64,000 bases of DNA from positions 895,415 to 959,414 of the forward strand of contig NZ_CP118480.1 in assembly GCF_030450055.1 (NCBI RefSeq), given 5' to 3'. The position numbers and the translations under genes are program-made. Every line of letters starts with the position of its first letter. Position 1 is the first letter of the stretch. Shown here piece after piece: positions 32,770 to 41,504 of the stretch. The stretch comes from Gallaecimonas kandeliae. GTDB taxonomy: Bacteria; Pseudomonadota; Gammaproteobacteria; Enterobacterales; Gallaecimonadaceae. The notes under the pieces were generated by a model. It worked only from the letters and a program-made list of their open reading frames with translations, had not been told where the DNA came from and ran no database searches.

Positions 32770-33615
32770 ATGGAAACCGTCAAAACGTTTTGGCAGAGCC
32801 ATGCCGAGCTCTTCCTGGATCTGGCCTACAAGGCGCTGTTGGTGCTGCTGGTGCTGGTGGCGACTGCCGTGCTGGCGGGCTGGGCCCGCAGATCGGTACG
32901 CCATGCCCACCAGAAGCTCAACAAGTTGGACGCCACCCTGGTGCCGCTGCTGTCCAGCCTGGCGGGCTACGGTTTCTACCTGGTGGGGCTGGTCATCATC
33001 CTCGATATCCTCGGCTTCAACACCTCCAGCCTCATCGCCCTGCTGGGTGCCGCCGGCCTGGCGGTGGGCCTGGCCCTCAAGGACACCCTCGGCAATATCG
33101 CCGCCGGCATCATGCTGCTGATCCTGAGGCCCTTCAAGGCGGGGGACTTCATCGAATGCGGCAGCTTCAGCGGCACAGTGAAAGAAGTGGGGCTCTTCAC
33201 CACAGTGCTGGAAACCGGGGATGGCCTCTATGTCAGCGCCCCCAACGGCAGCCTCTGGGGAGCCCCCATCAAGAATTACAGCCGTAACGGCAAGAGGCGC
33301 ATGGATCTGGTGGTGGGCATCGCCTATGGCGACCCCCTGGAGAAGGGCCTGGCGGTGCTGGCTCGCCTGGCCGCCGAAGAGCCGAGGCTGCTGAGCGATC
33401 CTGCGCCCCAGGTGATGGTACTGACCCTGGGGGAGAGCAGCGTCAACCTGCAGCTGCGGGCCTGGGCCAAAGTGGCGGACTACTGGCCCGCCTACTGGGA
33501 CCTTAACCAGCGCATCAAGCTGGCCATCGAAGCCGAGGGCCTCACCATTCCCTTCCCGCAGCGGGTATTGTCCCTGGCCCCCGGCCATTCGTTCGTTTCC
33601 AAGGAGTCCCATTGA
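32770..33615 (+). CDS. mscS: MscS-family mechanosensitive channel
   Basis: The 281-aa protein follows E. coli MscS in length and layout: three N-terminal membrane helices (about 15-125), the pore-lining TM3 with AAGLAVGLALKDTLGNIAAG (residues about 95-114), the beta domain with IKNYSRNGKRR and an alpha/beta C-terminus. It opens under membrane tension to release solutes. The stop overlaps the start of the antiporter gene as TGATG. Confidence 0.93.
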   Translation: METVKTFWQSHAELFLDLAYKALLVLLVLVATAVLAGWARRSVRHAHQKLNKLDATLVPLLSSLAGYGFYLVGLVIILDILGFNTSSLIALLGAAGLAVGLALKDTLGNIAAGIMLLILRPFKAGDFIECGSFSGTVKEVGLFTTVLETGDGLYVSAPNGSLWGAPIKNYSRNGKRRMDLVVGIAYGDPLEKGLAVLARLAAEEPRLLSDPAPQVMVLTLGESSVNLQLRAWAKVADYWPAYWDLNQRIKLAIEAEGLTIPFPQRVLSLAPGHSFVSKESH

Positions 33616-34574
33616 TGTTGTTACCCCTTCTGGCCGTGCTGGCGGGCCTGGCCCTGCTGGTTTGGAGCGCCGACCGCTTCGTGGACGGCGCCGCGGCCAC
33701 GGCCCGCCACGCCGGCATGCCGCCGCTGTTGATCGGTATGGTGGTGATCGGCTTCGGCACCTCGGCCCCTGAGATGGTGGTCTCGGCCCTGGCGGCCCTG
33801 AACGGCAATCCCGACCTGGCCCTGGGCAACGCCTACGGCTCCAACATCACCAATATCGCCCTGATCCTGGGGCTGGTGGCCATGCTGAGCCCGATCCAGG
33901 TGCAGTCCCAGGTGCTGAAGAAGGAGCTGCCGGTGCTGGGGGGCGTGACCTTGCTGGCCGGTGCCTTGCTGCTGGACGGCAAGCTGGGGCGCCTGGACGC
34001 CGCCATCCTGCTGGGGGTCTTCGCCGTGCTGATGGGCTGGAGCATCCACCAGGGCCTGCGCCAGCGTGGCGATGCCCTCAGCAAGGAAGTGGGGAGCGAA
34101 CTCAAGACCCATCCCATGCCCCTGAACCGGGCCCTGTTCTGGCTGCTGCTGGGGCTGGTGCTGCTGGTGGTCAGCTCGCGGATACTGGTCTGGGGGGCCG
34201 TCGCCATAGCCCAGCAACTGGGGGTCAGCGATCTGGTGATCGGCCTGACGGTGGTGGCGGTGGGTACCTCGTTGCCGGAGCTGGCCAGCTCCCTGGCGGC
34301 GGTGCGCAAGGGCGAACATGACCTGGCCCTTGGCAACGTCATCGGTTCCAATCTCTTCAATACCCTGGCGGTGGTGGGCATAGCGGCCGCCATCAGGCCC
34401 ATGTCGGTGGACATGCTGGTGCTGCACCGGGACTGGGTGCTGATGGCGGTGTTGACGGTGCTGCTGTTCGTCATGGGCAGCCGCCAGAGCCGCATCAACC
34501 GCGTCGAGGGAGCGGTGCTGCTGGCCTGTTACCTGGGCTACACCGGCTACCTGGTCAGCACCATGGTGGCCTGA
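33615..34574 (+). CDS. YrbG-like calcium/sodium antiporter
   Basis: The 319-aa protein has ten or so hydrophobic helices with two inverted alpha-repeats: GFGTSAPEMVVS and GNAYGSNITNIALILGL in the first half, GTSLPELASSLAAV and GNVIGSNLFNTLAVVG in the second. These are the signature motifs of the CaCA (NCX/YrbG) family. It is coupled to mscS by a one-base overlap and ends at a terminator. Confidence 0.92.
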   Translation: MLLPLLAVLAGLALLVWSADRFVDGAAATARHAGMPPLLIGMVVIGFGTSAPEMVVSALAALNGNPDLALGNAYGSNITNIALILGLVAMLSPIQVQSQVLKKELPVLGGVTLLAGALLLDGKLGRLDAAILLGVFAVLMGWSIHQGLRQRGDALSKEVGSELKTHPMPLNRALFWLLLGLVLLVVSSRILVWGAVAIAQQLGVSDLVIGLTVVAVGTSLPELASSLAAVRKGEHDLALGNVIGSNLFNTLAVVGIAAAIRPMSVDMLVLHRDWVLMAVLTVLLFVMGSRQSRINRVEGAVLLACYLGYTGYLVSTMVA

Positions 34575-34593
34575 GGCCAGACCCCAGCAAAAG

Positions 34594-34620
34594 AAACGGC
34601 GCCATGGGCGCCGTTTTTTG
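34594..34620. terminator. Bidirectional terminator
   Basis: AAACGGCGCC, loop ATG, GGCGCCGTTTTTT between the convergent antiporter and LysE-family genes. Confidence 0.85.
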
Positions 34621-35232
34621 TCAGCGGCTGGCCAGGAAGAGGCCGGCGGCGGCCATCAGGCTGCCGGCGCCGCGGTTAAGGCCGCGCATGGCCCGCTCGG
34701 AGCGGAAGAAGAGCCTGGCCCTGCCGGCAAAACCGGCCACAGTCCAGACTCCCAGGAAGAGGCCGGTGAAGGTCAGGGCCACCACCAGGGCGATATCCTG
34801 GCCGGTCAGGGCCGTCAGGTCCATGAAGCTTGGCAGGAAGGCCAGGTAGAAGAGGATCGCCTTGGGGTTGGACAGGGAGATCAGCATGCCCTGGACGAAG
34901 CTGAAGGCGCCGTCGCCCCGGCCCGGATGCCCGTCGGCGGGCGGGGCCGGCTTTGCCGTCCACATCCGGTAGGCCAGGTACAGCAGGTAGGCGGCACCGG
35001 CCAAGCGGATACCCAGGAAGAGGCCACTGAAGTGGCTGGCAATGGCGGCCAGGCCAAAGCAGGCGGCCAGCAGGTAGAGGATGTCGGAGAGGATCATGCC
35101 GAGCCCCAGCCAGAGGCAGGCGCCGGCCCCCTTGGCCAGGGCCCGCCCCAAGATGGCGAAGACCCCTGGCCCCGGGGTCAGGCAGAAGATATAGATGGCG
35201 ATGAAAAAGGAGAGGGCGCTTTGTGCTGTCAT
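34621..35232 (-). CDS. LysE/RhtB-family amino acid exporter
   Basis: The 203-aa protein has six hydrophobic helices and the family signature FFIAIYIFCLTPGPGVFAILGRAL at the N-terminus, then GMILSDILYLLAACFGLAAI and LLYLAYRMW, and LISLSNPKAILFYLAFLP. LysE/RhtB members export homoserine, threonine, lysine and similar amino acids. The substrate is not predictable here. Confidence 0.9.
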   Translation of the reverse strand: MTAQSALSFFIAIYIFCLTPGPGVFAILGRALAKGAGACLWLGLGMILSDILYLLAACFGLAAIASHFSGLFLGIRLAGAAYLLYLAYRMWTAKPAPPADGHPGRGDGAFSFVQGMLISLSNPKAILFYLAFLPSFMDLTALTGQDIALVVALTFTGLFLGVWTVAGFAGRARLFFRSERAMRGLNRGAGSLMAAAGLFLASR

Positions 35233-35282
35233 GGCCTGGCCTCAACGGGGATGTGGCGGCAGTGTAGCGCCGCAGCAGCGAT

Positions 35283-35307
35283 GAAAAAAGCGGCCCTGGG
35301 GCCGCTT
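35283..35307 (-). terminator. Terminator of the catalase-like gene
   Basis: On the minus strand AAGCGGCCC pairs with GGGCCGCTT and is followed by a run of Ts, just past the stop at 35310. Confidence 0.75.
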
Positions 35308-35309
35308 GC

Positions 35310-36314
35310 TCAGTTGCCGGACAGCCGCTTGCCGAAGGACACCGCATAGGCCGCCGAACGGGCCCTCAGCACGGGGTCGTCTGTCACTGCGATGCCGTCG
35401 GCCACCACCATGGGGTCGAAGTTGATGGGCTCGCAGGCGGCGCCTTTCTGCGCCATGGCCTGAGTGATGGCAAGGGTGCCCAGGGTCACTTCTTTGCGAT
35501 CAGCCGGCCAGGGCTTGGAGGGATCGTTCTGCGGATCCCCTTCCTGGCCCAAGGTCACCACCAGGTCCCATTTCACAGGCCCCTTGTGGGTGCGGTCGAT
35601 CAGCACCTTTTCCAGGAAATCGGCCGGGGCCTTCTGCATCTGCTCGTCGGTCATGAACTTGACCCCGTCCTGGGGTTCGAAATGCCAGCGCACCAGCGTC
35701 TTGTGGTTGTCCTTGTTGACGAACCAGAAGGCGTGGAGGCTGTAGTAGGGGCTGTTGGCGTAGCTGGGGGGCGGGTTGTGGCTCTTGGCGTAGTCCCCCA
35801 TGGCCTGGTAGTCGGGGTGACTGGCCGCGAAGGTCTTGATGGCCTCGGGGTCGGGCTTGTGGGTGGCCGGATCCGGCTTCAGGGCCACCAGCATGTCGTA
35901 GAAGGTCTGGGGCTTGGCGGCGCCGAAGATAGGCATGTTGATCATGGTCATGTGCTGGATGGCGCCGCCGGGCAGCTTGAACTCCAGGGCCATGCCCCTG
36001 ACCCCCTTGGCGGCGTCCGAGGCCGCCGGGTTGCCACCCCCGACGGAGAAGCGGGCCGTGACGGGAATGGTGTCGCCGCTGAACAGCTTGGAGCGGGAAT
36101 AAGCGGCGCCGGCCGGCAACCCTGTGAATTCACCCAGGGCGCAGCTGCCCTTGATGTGGTTGCGGCGCTGGCCGGGGTGGACGCCGAAGGCATCTTCCAT
36201 GGCCGAGATCATCTTCACGGGGCCGACATCACCGCTGTCGGCGCCAAAGGCGAACAGGGGCAGCAGTGGCAGGCAGCCGAAGGCGGTGGTGGCAACAAAG
36301 CGTGACAGTTTCAT
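35310..36314 (-). CDS. Periplasmic catalase-family peroxidase
   Basis: The 334-aa protein has a signal peptide (MKLSRFVATTAFGCLPLLPLFAFGA) and a compact catalase fold (SrpA/KatA-like small subgroup). The distal His is in RRNHIKGSCALGEF, the distal Asn region in MINMPIFGAAKPQTF, and the proximal Tyr haem ligand probably in RARSAAYAVSFGKR. Small secreted catalase-like proteins usually act as peroxidases with organic substrates rather than as true catalases. The start is set at MKLS; five residues could be added upstream. Confidence 0.87.
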   Translation of the reverse strand: MKLSRFVATTAFGCLPLLPLFAFGADSGDVGPVKMISAMEDAFGVHPGQRRNHIKGSCALGEFTGLPAGAAYSRSKLFSGDTIPVTARFSVGGGNPAASDAAKGVRGMALEFKLPGGAIQHMTMINMPIFGAAKPQTFYDMLVALKPDPATHKPDPEAIKTFAASHPDYQAMGDYAKSHNPPPSYANSPYYSLHAFWFVNKDNHKTLVRWHFEPQDGVKFMTDEQMQKAPADFLEKVLIDRTHKGPVKWDLVVTLGQEGDPQNDPSKPWPADRKEVTLGTLAITQAMAQKGAACEPINFDPMVVADGIAVTDDPVLRARSAAYAVSFGKRLSGN

Positions 36315-36444
36315 CAAGGGTTCTCCCAAATGGCCGCCAAGGGGATGGGCCAGCTACCCAGTATAGTGTCCGCCGGCCCCTGCCCAGGGGCTCTTCCCTG
36401 CTATGCCCAAGGACCCCTGATGGGTATCTGTGATCGCCGCCATT

Positions 36445-36490
36445 TTGCGGGCGGCGCCATAGTAGGTATAATGAGACCGATTATCGTTTG
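36445..36490 (+). promoter_or_regulatory. Candidate feo promoter with overlapping Fur-like site
   Basis: TTGCGG (36445-36450) and a perfect TATAAT (36467-36472) are spaced by 16 bases. The -10 lies inside an imperfect palindrome ATAATGAGACCGATTATCG, whose outer halves (ATAAT/ATTAT) resemble a Fur box. Repression of feoABC by Fur-Fe2+ is expected from other bacteria; the site itself is only a motif match. Confidence 0.45.
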
Positions 36491-36505
36491 TAAGGCTGTG
36501 ATCCC

Positions 36506-36748
36506 ATGAATCTGGCAGATGCAAAGAAAGGGCTCCAGGCGTTCGTCCTGGCCGTGAAAGATGCCTACCCCGACGACCCCATTGCCCGCCGCCTGCGAGA
36601 GCTGGGTTTTGTCGATGGCGAGCCGGTCAAGGTGGTGGCCCGCAGCTTCTTTGGCGGCAATCCCCTGGTGGTCCAGGTGGGCGCCACCCGCTTTGCCCTG
36701 CGCCGCAACGAAGCCCAGCGCATCACCCTGCAACTGGGAGCCGCTTGA
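36506..36748 (+). CDS. feoA: Ferrous iron transport protein A
   Basis: The 80-aa protein has the SH3-like FeoA fold: IARRLRELGFVDGEPVKVVARSFFGGNPLVVQVGATRFALRRNEAQRI. FeoA is a small cytosolic partner of FeoB. The stop overlaps the feoB start as TGATG. Confidence 0.9.
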   Translation: MNLADAKKGLQAFVLAVKDAYPDDPIARRLRELGFVDGEPVKVVARSFFGGNPLVVQVGATRFALRRNEAQRITLQLGAA

Positions 36749-38592
36749 TGAGCGAGGCCAGTTCCCGCATCGCCCTGGTGGGTAACCCCAACTGCGGCAA
36801 GACAGCCCTGTTCAACCAGCTGACCGGCAGCAACCAGAAAGTGGCCAACTACGCCGGCGTTACCGTCGAGCGTAAGGAAGGGCGTTTCCGCAGCCCCTCC
36901 GGCCGTAGCTTTCAGCTGCTGGACCTGCCCGGCGCCTACAGCCTGGACGCCACCAGCCCCGACGAGGAAGTGACCCGGGACGTCTGCCTGGGCCGCCTGC
37001 CCGGCGAGGCACTGCCCGACCTGCTGGTCTGCGTGGCCGACGCCACCAACCTGCGCCTGCACCTGCGTTTCGTGTTGGAAGTGCTGGCCCTGGGCCGGCC
37101 CGTGGTGCTGGCGCTGAACATGATGGACGCCGCCAAGCGCAAGGGCATCGCCATCGACAGCCAGCTGCTGGCGCAAAAGCTCGGCATCCCGGTGGTGGAA
37201 ACGGTGGCGGTGGACCGCCAGGGCGCCCAAGCCCTGGTGGCGCAGCTGGAACAGGACTGGCCCCAGCCCAGTGCCCTGGTGGCCGGGGACATCCAGGCTC
37301 GCCACCAGCAGGTGCGCGAGCTGATGCGCGACGCCGTGCGCCAGGGGCCCGTAGTCCATAGCCTGGACGACAAGATCGACGCCCTGGTGCTGCACCCGGT
37401 GCTGGGCCTGGGGTTGCTGGCGGTGCTGATGTTCTTCATCTTCCAGGCGGTCTTCTCCTGGGCCGAGCCGGTGATGGATGCCATCACCGACGGGGTCAGC
37501 GCCGTCGGCGCCTGGGTCACCGGCTTCCTGCCGGCGGGCAGCGCCCTGCACAGCCTGCTGGCGGACGGCATCTTCGCCGGCCTCGGCAACGTGCTGGTGT
37601 TCATGCCGCAGATCCTGATCCTCTTCTTCTTCATCCTGACGCTGGAGGAATCCGGCTACCTGCCGCGGGCCGCCTACCTGCTGGACCGGCTGATGTTCAA
37701 GGCCGGCCTCACCGGCCGCGCCTTCATCCCCTTGCTGTCGAGCTTCGCCTGCGCCGTGCCCGGCATCATGGCCACCCGCAGCATCCAGGACCCTCGGGAG
37801 CGCCTCATCACCATACTGGTGGCGCCGCTGATGACCTGCTCGGCGCGGCTGCCCGTCTATGCGCTGCTGATCGCCGCCTTCATCCCCCACCAGACCGTCT
37901 GGGGCCTGTTCAACCTCCAGGGCCTGGTGCTCTTCGGCCTCTATTTCGCCGGCATCCTCAGCGCCCTGGTGGTGTCCCTGGTGCTCAAGTGGGTGCGTAA
38001 GGACAAGCGCGAGCACGCCCTGATGATGGAGCTGCCGGCCTACCGCATCCCCAACCCCAGGGATCTGGCCTTCGGCCTTTTGCAGCGGGCCAAGATCTTC
38101 CTGCGCCGGGTGGGGGGCATCATCTTCGCCCTGACGGTGATCCTCTGGTTCCTGTCCAGTTTCCCCGGCGCGCCTGAAGGGGCCACTGGGCCGGCCATCG
38201 ACTACAGCTTCGCCGGCCGCCTGGGCCATGCCCTTGCCTACATCTTCGCGCCGGTCGGCTTCAACTGGCAGATCTGCGTGGCCCTGGTGCCCGGCATGGC
38301 GGCCCGTGAGGTGGCGGTGTCGGCGCTCGGTACCGTTTACGCCATGTCCGGCTCCGAAGACGCCGTGGCCAACCAGCTGGGGATGCTGATCGGCGCCCAG
38401 TGGTCGCTGCCCACGGCCCTGGCGCTGCTGGCCTGGTACGTCTACGCGCCCCAGTGCATCTCCACCTTGGCGGTGATCCGCCGGGAGACCAACTCCTGGA
38501 AGGTGATGCTGGGGGCCATGGCCTACCTCTTTGCCCTGGCCTATGGCGCCGCTTTCGCCACATTCCATATCGCCAGCAGCCTGTTGGCCTAA
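36748..38592 (+). CDS. feoB: Ferrous iron transporter FeoB
   Basis: The 614-aa protein has an N-terminal G domain: G1 GNPNCGKT (residues 11-18), the G2 region VANYAGVTVERKEG, G3 DLPG and G4 NMMD. A GDI-like helical segment and a membrane domain with two Gate motifs follow, including FIPLLSSFACAVPGIMATR and LVPGMAAREVAVSALG. It imports Fe2+ across the inner membrane. It is shorter than E. coli FeoB (773 aa), within the range of compact FeoB proteins. Confidence 0.95.
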   Translation: MSEASSRIALVGNPNCGKTALFNQLTGSNQKVANYAGVTVERKEGRFRSPSGRSFQLLDLPGAYSLDATSPDEEVTRDVCLGRLPGEALPDLLVCVADATNLRLHLRFVLEVLALGRPVVLALNMMDAAKRKGIAIDSQLLAQKLGIPVVETVAVDRQGAQALVAQLEQDWPQPSALVAGDIQARHQQVRELMRDAVRQGPVVHSLDDKIDALVLHPVLGLGLLAVLMFFIFQAVFSWAEPVMDAITDGVSAVGAWVTGFLPAGSALHSLLADGIFAGLGNVLVFMPQILILFFFILTLEESGYLPRAAYLLDRLMFKAGLTGRAFIPLLSSFACAVPGIMATRSIQDPRERLITILVAPLMTCSARLPVYALLIAAFIPHQTVWGLFNLQGLVLFGLYFAGILSALVVSLVLKWVRKDKREHALMMELPAYRIPNPRDLAFGLLQRAKIFLRRVGGIIFALTVILWFLSSFPGAPEGATGPAIDYSFAGRLGHALAYIFAPVGFNWQICVALVPGMAAREVAVSALGTVYAMSGSEDAVANQLGMLIGAQWSLPTALALLAWYVYAPQCISTLAVIRRETNSWKVMLGAMAYLFALAYGAAFATFHIASSLLA

Positions 38593-38602
38593 GGAGGGGG
38601 AG

Positions 38603-38890
38603 ATGCTGTTCGAGCTGATACAGACCTTGGTCATCGCCAGCCTGCTGGCCTGGAGCGGCCTGGTGGTGGCCCGCAAGCTGGCCCCAGGCTGGCTGCTGCG
38701 TGCCCAGGGCCGGCTGGCGGCCGGCCTGCTGGCCCCGGGGCGGGGCCTGGTTGCCCGCCGCCTGGGTCTGCTGGTGATGCCGAAAATCGCCGCCCAGGGC
38801 GGCTGCGGCAGCGGTGGCTGCGGCCCTTGCCAGGGCTGCGCCCCGGCACCCTCAAAGGACCCGCAGGAGATCCTGAGGGTCAAGCTCTAA
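38603..38890 (+). CDS. FeoB-associated Cys-rich membrane protein
   Basis: The 95-aa protein has one N-terminal membrane helix (MLFELIQTLVIASLLAWSGLVV), a basic amphipathic middle and a short cysteine cluster CGSGGCGPCQGC at about residues 71-82. It lies 10 bases after feoB with a GGAGGGGG ribosome-binding site, the position usually held by feoC, but it shows no FeoC winged-helix. It belongs to the type of small Cys-rich proteins found beside feoB; binding of iron or an Fe-S cluster is an inference. The reading frame is open further upstream inside feoB. Confidence 0.7.
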   Translation: MLFELIQTLVIASLLAWSGLVVARKLAPGWLLRAQGRLAAGLLAPGRGLVARRLGLLVMPKIAAQGGCGSGGCGPCQGCAPAPSKDPQEILRVKL

Positions 38891-38906
38891 GAAGCGGCTT
38901 CCCGCC

Positions 38907-39401
38907 CTAGTGGACGGGGCCGGCGCGCCCTTCCACTTCGGCCTTGAGCCCTGGCAGCAGCCCCAGCAGGAAGGCCAGCTCCGCCACCACGAACAGCGGC
39001 CCTATGGCCAGCCCCATGAGATCGTCCAGGAAGGCCGGCTTCTTGCCCTCGAAATAGTGGCCGATGAACTGGAACACCCAGCCCACCACGAAAAGCCCTA
39101 TGCCGAGGGGAAGCCAGAGGCCGGCCTGCACCGCCGCCTGGCCGGCCCAAAGCGCCAGCCCCAGCAGCACCGTCATCACCAGCCCCAATCCCAGGCTCAG
39201 CCGCAGGTAGTAGAGGCTGCAGAGCAGCGCCACCAGCGTCGCCGGGCTCAGGGTCCATCCGGCCAGCAGCCAGTGGGGGCTGGACAGCAATATGGCCGCC
39301 GCCGCCACTATCAGGGGAATGCCCACGAAGTGGGTCAGGATGTTGCGCCTGTCCCTGTGGTAGTTCGCATAGTTAACTAACTGATCCGCTAAATTTCTCA
39401 T
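38907..39401 (-). CDS. Mpo1-like (DUF962) membrane protein
   Basis: The 164-aa protein has four hydrophobic helices and the DUF962/YGL010w signatures YHRDRRNILTHFVGIPL near residues 14-30 and FQFIGHYFEGKKPAFLDDL at about 115-133. The conserved histidines are those proposed to bind Fe2+ in the yeast dioxygenase Mpo1, which shortens 2-hydroxy fatty acids. The start is set at MRNLADQLVNYANYH (39401); the frame is open upstream. It is divergent from the flagellar fliM operon. Confidence 0.82.
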   Translation of the reverse strand: MRNLADQLVNYANYHRDRRNILTHFVGIPLIVAAAAILLSSPHWLLAGWTLSPATLVALLCSLYYLRLSLGLGLVMTVLLGLALWAGQAAVQAGLWLPLGIGLFVVGWVFQFIGHYFEGKKPAFLDDLMGLAIGPLFVVAELAFLLGLLPGLKAEVEGRAGPVH

Positions 39402-39564
39402 CCTGAAATGTCCTTTTTCTGCATGCTTTTTTGACGACTTTTCCACCATGCCACGGAAGGGGGCGGAAAAAAATTTCCTGGTTCTTTTCTCCACTTTATT
39501 TGGTAAAAAGCCGGCTAAGTAGGACAGACGGTTGGCTATCGGCGAATGGTGGAGAACAGTTTGC

Positions 39565-40425
39565 ATGCAGAATAAACCCCTGGACGGTCAGGGCAAACGC
39601 TTCATCTCGGGGGCGCGTGCCGCTGAATATCCAAGCTTCGATCTGCTGGGTGAGCGCCGCCAGGCAGCCCTTTTACGTGGCCGCCTGACTGCCCTCAACC
39701 CGCAGCTGGCCGACCAGCTCAGCACCCACTGCCGCCACCTTTTCAACGACAACAACATCCAGGTCAGCCTGAGCCCCTGGCAGCCCCAGGGTGCCACCGC
39801 CGACTACTGGCTGGGCGTCTTCGGCGGCGAAGGGCAGGGCGTTTTTCTTGGTTTTGGCAGCCGCGCCCTCTTCGGCCTCTCCGAGCTCTTCTTCGGCGGC
39901 CAGCCGGCGGCGATGGCCAGCAAGGCCTTGTCGAGCCGTACCCTCAGCGACACCGAGGAGCGCCTGGCCCAGAAACTCTTCCACTACCTGTTGAGCGCCC
40001 TCTTTCCGGCCCTGGGTTTGAACCTGGACGGCTGGCAGAGCCGCTGGAGCAACAGGGGGCCGGGGGAGGGTATGGCCTGCTGCGAGCTAACCCTGGCCGC
40101 CGGTGACTGGCAGCTGAGCTGGCATTGCTGCTGGCCCCAGTCCCTGGGCGCGGACAAGCCCCAGGCCCTGCCGGCGCCCCAGCTCCAGGCGCAACTGGAC
40201 GAGGCCGTCAGGGCCGTGCCGGTCAAGCTGACCCTGGAGCTGGCCCAGCTGTCGTTGAACCTGGGCGAGCTGGCGAGGCTGCGGGTGGGGGACATTCTGC
40301 CCATCGAACTCAATGAAACCGTGCTGGCGAGAGCCGGCGACGTCGTATGCCTGGGGGGCCAGGTGGCCGAGCAGGGCGAGCAATTGGTACTCAAGGTAAC
40401 AGACAGGGTCGGAGACGTAGCATGA
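39565..40425 (+). CDS. fliM: Flagellar motor switch protein FliM (lateral type)
   Basis: The 286-aa protein is first in a lateral-type flagellar cluster. It contains the FliM middle domain (about 30-200) and a C-terminal SpoA/FliN-like domain (VPVKLTLELAQLSLNLGELARLRVGDILPIEL, about 215-247). It is shorter than polar FliM (320-360 aa). The N-terminus reads MQNKPLDGQGKRFISG, with no recognisable EIDALL-type CheY-P-binding peptide. It forms the switch with FliG and FliN. The stop overlaps fliN as ATGA. The identity rests on the domain pattern plus gene order fliMNPQR-flhBA. Confidence 0.85.
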   Translation: MQNKPLDGQGKRFISGARAAEYPSFDLLGERRQAALLRGRLTALNPQLADQLSTHCRHLFNDNNIQVSLSPWQPQGATADYWLGVFGGEGQGVFLGFGSRALFGLSELFFGGQPAAMASKALSSRTLSDTEERLAQKLFHYLLSALFPALGLNLDGWQSRWSNRGPGEGMACCELTLAAGDWQLSWHCCWPQSLGADKPQALPAPQLQAQLDEAVRAVPVKLTLELAQLSLNLGELARLRVGDILPIELNETVLARAGDVVCLGGQVAEQGEQLVLKVTDRVGDVA

Positions 40426-40778
40426 CCACAGAAAACAACAGCCTGCTGGACGAATTCGCGCTGGAAGAAGGCCTGGACAGCCTGCTGGGGGAAGCCGGCG
40501 AAGCCGCGCCCCAGGCGCCCCGTGATTTGGCGCTCTTTCGCAACATCCCGGTGCGACTGACCCTGGAGGTGGACAGCGTGGAGCTGCCCCTGGGGGAACT
40601 GCTGAACCTCAGCCAGGGCCAGGTGCTGCCCCTGGACAAGCAGGCCGGCGCGCCCATGGACGTCAGGGTCAACGGCACCCTGCTGGCCCGCGCCGAGGTG
40701 GTGGTGGTGGACGGCCGTTACGGCCTGCGCCTGACCCAGGTCATGGACGGACTGAGCCTTAGCAACCTGGCCTCATGA
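40422..40778 (+). CDS. fliN: Flagellar motor switch protein FliN
   Basis: The 118-aa protein has an acidic N-terminal tail and a SpoA domain IPVRLTLEVDSVELPLGELLNLSQGQVLPL (about 43-72) ending with GYGLRLTQV-like residues. FliN forms the lower C-ring with FliM and helps dock FliH. The start at 40422 overlaps the fliM stop, and its own stop overlaps fliP. Confidence 0.9.
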   Translation: MTTENNSLLDEFALEEGLDSLLGEAGEAAPQAPRDLALFRNIPVRLTLEVDSVELPLGELLNLSQGQVLPLDKQAGAPMDVRVNGTLLARAEVVVVDGRYGLRLTQVMDGLSLSNLAS

Positions 40779-41500
40779 AGCGCCTCCTGTGGCTGGTGGC
40801 CCTGATGCTGCCGGGGCTGGCCTTTGGCGCCGATCTGCCGCTGTTCAGCGTCAAGCACGGCAGCGGCGCGGACGACTACAGCATCAATGTGCAGATCCTG
40901 CTGTTGATGACGGCCCTGTCCTTCCTGCCGGCCATGCTGCTGATGCTGACCAGTTTCACCCGCATCATCATAGTGCTGGCGGTGCTGCGCCAGGCCCTGG
41001 GCCTGCAGCAGAGCCCCCCCAACAAGGTGCTGATCGGCATAGCCCTGACCCTCACCATCCTCATCATGAGGCCGGTCTGGACCGACATCTACGACAACGC
41101 CTTCGTCCCCTTCGACAGCGACCAGATCAGCCTCAAGGAGGCCTTCGGCCGGGCCGAGAAGCCGCTGCGCACCTTCATGCTCAAGCAGACCAAGGAGCCG
41201 GAGCTGGAGCAGATGCTGCGCATCGCCCACGAGCCTTTGACCCTCAAGGCCGAGGAAGTCCCCTTCACTGTGCTGATGCCGGCCTTCGTGCTCTCCGAGC
41301 TCAAGACCGCCTTCCAGATCGGCTTCATGCTGTTCCTGCCTTTCCTCATCATCGACCTGGTGGTGGCCTCGGTGTTGATGGCCATGGGCATGATGATGCT
41401 GTCGCCGCTGATCATCTCCTTGCCCTTCAAGCTGATGATCTTCGTGCTGGTGGACGGCTGGGCCATGACGGTGGGCAGCCTGACGGCCAGTTTCGGGTAG
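40775..41500 (+). CDS. fliP: Flagellar export gate protein FliP
   Basis: The 241-aa protein has a signal peptide (MKRLLWLVALMLPGLAFGA), then LLMTALSFLPAMLLMLTSFTRIIIVLAVLRQALGLQQSPPN and the C-terminal FMLFLPFLIIDLVVASVLMAMGMMMLSP signature. FliP forms the FliP5-FliQ4-FliR1 export gate core. It overlaps fliN by four bases. Confidence 0.96.
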   Translation: MKRLLWLVALMLPGLAFGADLPLFSVKHGSGADDYSINVQILLLMTALSFLPAMLLMLTSFTRIIIVLAVLRQALGLQQSPPNKVLIGIALTLTILIMRPVWTDIYDNAFVPFDSDQISLKEAFGRAEKPLRTFMLKQTKEPELEQMLRIAHEPLTLKAEEVPFTVLMPAFVLSELKTAFQIGFMLFLPFLIIDLVVASVLMAMGMMMLSPLIISLPFKLMIFVLVDGWAMTVGSLTASFG

Positions 41501-41504
41501 CGCC

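Noticed and set aside
36565-38883. A 772-codon minus-strand open frame opposite feoB
   Set aside because: His/Gln/Gly-rich shadow translation; feoA and feoB on the plus strand carry all expected motifs.
39501-39516. Possible sigma54 site TGGTAAAAAGCCGGCT upstream of fliM
   Set aside because: It has GG and GC at the right ten-base spacing, but most other consensus positions disagree; too weak to list.
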